Shown here piece after piece: positions 5,902-8,882 of a DNA stretch of 8,882 nucleotides. Every line of letters begins with the position of its first letter. The first letter of the stretch is position 1. The DNA is taken from NCBI GenBank assembly GCA_017408535.1, contig JAFQUL010000040.1:1-8882 (forward strand). The letters are read 5' to 3'. A program made the position numbers and the translations under genes. Source of the stretch: Clostridia bacterium. GTDB taxonomy: Bacteria > Bacillota > Clostridia > Oscillospirales > CAG-272. The notes under the pieces were generated by a model. That model had not been told where the DNA came from. It did not search any database and worked only from the letters and a program-made list of their open reading frames with translations.

Positions 5902-5935
5902 CGGAAAGGACGGCTGCGGCCGCGCATAAAAAATG
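5902..5935 (+). promoter_or_regulatory. Unusually spaced ribosome binding site of priA with intervening hairpin
   Basis: GGAAAGGA ending at 5910 is the only good ribosome binding site upstream of the priA ATG at 5933, but it is 22 bases away. Between them TGCG-GCCG-CGCA (5915-5926) can fold into a small GC hairpin. Folding removes 12 bases and restores an effective spacing of about 10. An in-frame TAA at 5927-5929 rules out an earlier priA start. Confidence 0.4.
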
Positions 5936-8449
5936 CAGAGCGCATCAGTTTTTGTACGGCTGCTCGACGCGCCGTACTCTCTTGACGTTCCCTACAGCTA
6001 TACCGTGCCGGAGCATCTGTCCGAGGAGATATCCGTGGGCAGCTTTGTTACCGTACCCTTTGGTGGCGGTAACCGCCGCCGTGCGGCTGTTGTTGTGGGG
6101 TACTCGGATGCTTCCGAATATACCTCTGAGGACGGAAAAAGAATAAAATTAAAGCCCGTACTGTCGGTAACTCAGGAGCGTTATGCCCTGAGTGAGGAAC
6201 AGCTCGGGCTGTGCTCATTTATATGCTCGTCAACGTTATGCTCATTTGGTGATGCGGTACACGCAATATTGCCCTCCGCCGCATTTTCTTCTCTTATTGA
6301 GTGCTTCTCCGCAGGAGACAAGATACCGCCGTCTGACGGCAGTATTGAGAGCGAGATATGTGCTTTTATAAAGCGCGGGGGCAGCGTTACTCTTACGGAT
6401 ATAAAGAAGGAGTTCGGTGCAGAATCCGCCGATATTCTGACCGGTCTTAAAAGGCGTGGATATCTCCGCTCAGACTTCAGAGTAAACGGACCGAAGAACG
6501 ACAAGTATGTAAAATATTATTCCCTGAATGTAACTGAGGAAGAGGCATCCCTTATGGCCTCCGGTGAGTCGAGCCGGCTCCGTACCGCAAAACAGCGGGC
6601 CATAGTGGGGCATCTGCTCAATCACGGCAGAGTGGAGGGCGAGGTACTGCGCAAACAGCTGTCAGTAACTGCCGCTCAGCTTAAAAATCTCTCTGAAAAG
6701 GGAATCATATCGGAAGAAAAGGTGGAAGAGTACAGAGATCCGTACCTTCCGAAAAAATCAGAAAAAAAAGACGAAAATATACTCAGCCCCGAGCAGAGCG
6801 CCGCATACGGCGAGCTCGATGATCTGTATTCCTCGGGTGAAGCTCGGGCGGCACTGCTTTACGGTGTTACCGGCAGCGGAAAGACCAGAGTCATCAAGGC
6901 AATGGTGGACAGAGTCCTCAGCGACGGCAGACAGGTAATAATACTTGTGCCGGAAATATCTCTCACCCCCCAGACAGTTGATATATTCTGCGGCTACTAC
7001 GGAGACAGAGTAACCGTCATTCACTCTTCTCTTTCAGCCGGTGAAAGATATGACGCATATAAGCGTATTGCGGACGGTAAGAGTGACGTGGTCATCGGTA
7101 CCCGAAGTGCAGTATTTGCTCCCCTTGACCGCCTCGGCATGATAGTAATAGACGAGGAGCAGGAGCATACCTATAAATCAGACTCAAATCCCAAATATCA
7201 CGCAAGGGACATTGCCAGATACAGAGCGGCAAAGAATAATGCATTGATGCTCCTTGCATCGGCAACCCCCAGTATCGAAAGCTTTTACAGAGCCAAGACC
7301 GGCAAGTATAAGCTGGTCACACTGAAGAGCAGATACGGCGACGCTGTTCTGCCGTCTGTGGAGATCGTTAATATGTGCCGTGAGAGTGCGGGCGGTAACC
7401 TTTCCCCTATGAGTGAAACTCTAATCAGGGCGGTGGCAGAAGCAAAGGATAGCGGCAGACAGTCTATTCTTTTCCTCAATCGCCGCGGTTACAGCCATTT
7501 TGCAATGTGCCGTATGTGCGGTGAGGTGGTGGAATGTCCCCACTGCAGTGTATCTCTCACTTATCATACAAAGAACGGTGCACGGGTGGCAAACGATACT
7601 CTGTCCCGTGCTAAAAACGGCTATCTTATCTGTCATTACTGCGGCTACAGAAGGGAAGTGCCTACTCTTTGTCCCTCCTGCGGCTCTGAGCATATAGCCT
7701 TCCTTGGATACGGAACCCAGAAGATAGAAAACGATCTGTCTGATATGTTCCCCGAGTCCCCCATACTTCGTATGGATAACGATACCACACAGACCAAGTT
7801 TTCCTACGAGGATATTCTCGGCCGCTTCAGAAACAAGGAGGCGGACATCCTTCTCGGTACACAGATGGTCACCAAGGGACACGATTTTCCCGAGGTAACG
7901 GTGGTCGGTGTGCTTGATGCGGACAGCGCGCTTCATCTTGACGACTACAGGGCAGGTGAGAAGACCTTTTCTCTCATAACGCAGGTTGTTGGCCGTGCAG
8001 GACGCGGAAAATATCCGGGAAGAGCGATAATACAGACCCACATGCCGGATAACGAGACTATCCGCCTTGCGGCTGCCCAGGATTATGAGGCATTCTATGA
8101 AAAAGAGATATTGCTTCGTAAAAACTATCTCTTTCCCCCCTTTTGCGATATCGTACTGCTGACTGCCACGGCTGAGGATGAGATAGAGCTGGGCAACGGT
8201 ATGATACGGCTTTCAGAGGGGATAAATGCAATGGCGGCAGAGGAGTACTCAGACACTCCGATCGTTGCCTTCGGACCCTTTGAAGCCCCGATATATAAGC
8301 TTGACGGCAGATACAGAATGAGAATGGTGTTTAAGTGTAAGCTAAACGCCAGATCAAGAGAGCTGTTTTCCCGGGTACTGCGTCAGCTGTCACGTGAAAT
8401 ATCGAGCAAGATAATACTGTCAATAGACACTAATCCCTCGGGAATTTGA
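5933..8449 (+). CDS. priA: Primosomal protein N' (replication restart helicase PriA)
   Basis: An 838-residue 3'-5' superfamily 2 helicase that recognises stalled forks and reloads the replisome. Domains in order: N-terminal 3'-end binding domain (about 1-110, VRLLDAPYSLDVPYSYTVP and VGSFVTVPFGGG), a winged-helix region, helicase lobe 1 with Walker A GVTGSGKT at 311-318 (K317) and the DEEQ box at 407-410, a zinc region with eight cysteines (526, 529, 535, 538, 567, 570, 580, 583), helicase lobe 2 with GTQMVTKGHDFPEV and QVVGRAGRG, and a C-terminal domain. Length is normal for Firmicutes, longer than E. coli PriA. The zinc region has 28 instead of 14 residues between C538 and C567, by my recollection of the E. 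coli spacing. Start ATG 5933 is the first possible one. It lies where coaBC usually separates rpoZ and priA. Confidence 0.98.
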   Translation: MQSASVFVRLLDAPYSLDVPYSYTVPEHLSEEISVGSFVTVPFGGGNRRRAAVVVGYSDASEYTSEDGKRIKLKPVLSVTQERYALSEEQLGLCSFICSSTLCSFGDAVHAILPSAAFSSLIECFSAGDKIPPSDGSIESEICAFIKRGGSVTLTDIKKEFGAESADILTGLKRRGYLRSDFRVNGPKNDKYVKYYSLNVTEEEASLMASGESSRLRTAKQRAIVGHLLNHGRVEGEVLRKQLSVTAAQLKNLSEKGIISEEKVEEYRDPYLPKKSEKKDENILSPEQSAAYGELDDLYSSGEARAALLYGVTGSGKTRVIKAMVDRVLSDGRQVIILVPEISLTPQTVDIFCGYYGDRVTVIHSSLSAGERYDAYKRIADGKSDVVIGTRSAVFAPLDRLGMIVIDEEQEHTYKSDSNPKYHARDIARYRAAKNNALMLLASATPSIESFYRAKTGKYKLVTLKSRYGDAVLPSVEIVNMCRESAGGNLSPMSETLIRAVAEAKDSGRQSILFLNRRGYSHFAMCRMCGEVVECPHCSVSLTYHTKNGARVANDTLSRAKNGYLICHYCGYRREVPTLCPSCGSEHIAFLGYGTQKIENDLSDMFPESPILRMDNDTTQTKFSYEDILGRFRNKEADILLGTQMVTKGHDFPEVTVVGVLDADSALHLDDYRAGEKTFSLITQVVGRAGRGKYPGRAIIQTHMPDNETIRLAAAQDYEAFYEKEILLRKNYLFPPFCDIVLLTATAEDEIELGNGMIRLSEGINAMAAEEYSDTPIVAFGPFEAPIYKLDGRYRMRMVFKCKLNARSRELFSRVLRQLSREISSKIILSIDTNPSGI

Positions 8450-8472
8450 TATTATATTTCAGGAGAAGAATT

Positions 8473-8882
8473 ATGGCTATACTTAATATACTCAAAGAGG
8501 GCGATCCCCTCCTTCGCAAGACCTCAAGAGAAGTAGAGGAGATAACCCCCAGAATAAAGACTCTTATTGACGATATGGTGGAGACTCTTCACCGTGCCAA
8601 CGGCTGCGGACTTGCCGCACCTCAGGTAGGTATACTCCGACGCGTGGTAATAGTTGAGACTGAGCCGGGCGTTATATATAAGATGATCAATCCCGAGATA
8701 ATCAAGACCTCGGGTGAACAGGAGGAGGCAGAGGGCTGCCTTTCCATCCCCGGCAAATGGGGGATAACCAAGCGTCCCGCCAAGGTCACGGTGAGAGCCA
8801 CCGGCATTGACGGCAGAAAATTCGAGGTCACCGGAGAGGGACTCCTTGCCAGAGCCTTCTGCCACGAGCTTGACCACCTTGA
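8473..8882 (+). CDS. def: Peptide deformylase, 3' end beyond the window
   Basis: Metalloenzyme removing the formyl group from the N-terminal methionine of new proteins. All three signature motifs are visible in the first 136 codons: GCGLAAPQ at 44-51, EGCLS with metal ligand C89, and HELDH at 131-135 with metal ligands H131 and H135 and catalytic E132. Start ATG 8473 has AGGAG (8461-8465) seven bases upstream. It follows priA by 23 nt, as in Bacillus, where fmt comes next. Only the C-terminal residues after HELDHL are missing because the window ends. The sequence looks fully functional. Confidence 0.97.
   Translation, partial: MAILNILKEGDPLLRKTSREVEEITPRIKTLIDDMVETLHRANGCGLAAPQVGILRRVVIVETEPGVIYKMINPEIIKTSGEQEEAEGCLSIPGKWGITKRPAKVTVRATGIDGRKFEVTGEGLLARAFCHELDHL

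Noticed and set aside
5890..5985. 31-codon basic frame from TTG between rpoZ and priA, overlapping the priA start
   Set aside because: No ribosome binding site precedes the TTG, and more than half of it runs inside priA in another frame.
7421..8041. 206-codon open frame on the minus strand inside priA
   Set aside because: It lies opposite the motif-rich part of PriA, has no recognisable domain, and appears to be a codon-usage shadow.
1..8882. Mobile elements, CRISPR, defence genes or prophage
   Set aside because: No long repeats, transposase, integrase, nuclease-effector or spacer array is visible; gene content is housekeeping plus one small conserved-looking operon.

Overview
The window looks like ordinary chromosome from a Gram-positive gut or rumen Clostridia, most likely a Ruminococcus-like member of the Oscillospiraceae. 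The reasons are the gene order yicC-remA-gmk-rpoZ-priA-def, which is the Firmicutes arrangement, the pairing of a DUF5685-type protein with a J-domain protein, strong GGAGG-type ribosome binding sites, two TTG starts, and sigma-A promoters close to consensus. I see no tRNA, rRNA, CRISPR array, insertion sequence, integrase or phage gene. The lineage is inferred from gene content only.

Left part (1-1174, minus strand): a PepV/Sapep-type M20 metallodipeptidase. It reads normally for 316 codons, hits an in-frame TAG at 224-226, and then continues in the same frame with clear family-like sequence to the window edge. It is either a recent nonsense mutation, a sequence error, or a recoded or read-through amber codon. 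None of the eight other genes whose ends are visible uses TAG (five TGA, three TAA).

Divergent control region (1175-1544): two good sigma-A promoters back to back. The leftward one gives the dipeptidase a leader of about 190 nt that contains several inverted repeats. The rightward one drives a three-gene operon.

Middle operon (1545-3601, plus strand): a DUF5685-like helical protein, a J-domain protein ending in a cysteine-dense tail, and a small polytopic membrane protein. The first two overlap by ATGA and the third follows after 21 nt, so they are probably co-expressed. Their joint function is unknown. This is the least-described part of the window and the best candidate for a new system.

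Right operon (3704 to beyond 8882, plus strand): a promoter matching TTGACA and TATAAT drives yicC (endoribonuclease), remA (DNA-binding matrix regulator), gmk (guanylate kinase), rpoZ (RNA polymerase omega), priA (replication restart helicase) and def (peptide deformylase, cut by the window end). This housekeeping cluster joins RNA turnover, nucleotide supply, transcription, replication restart and protein N-terminal processing. Compared with Bacillus subtilis, coaBC is absent between rpoZ and priA. PriA carries an exact 14-residue insertion in its zinc-binding region, and a small GC hairpin sits between its ribosome binding site and start codon.
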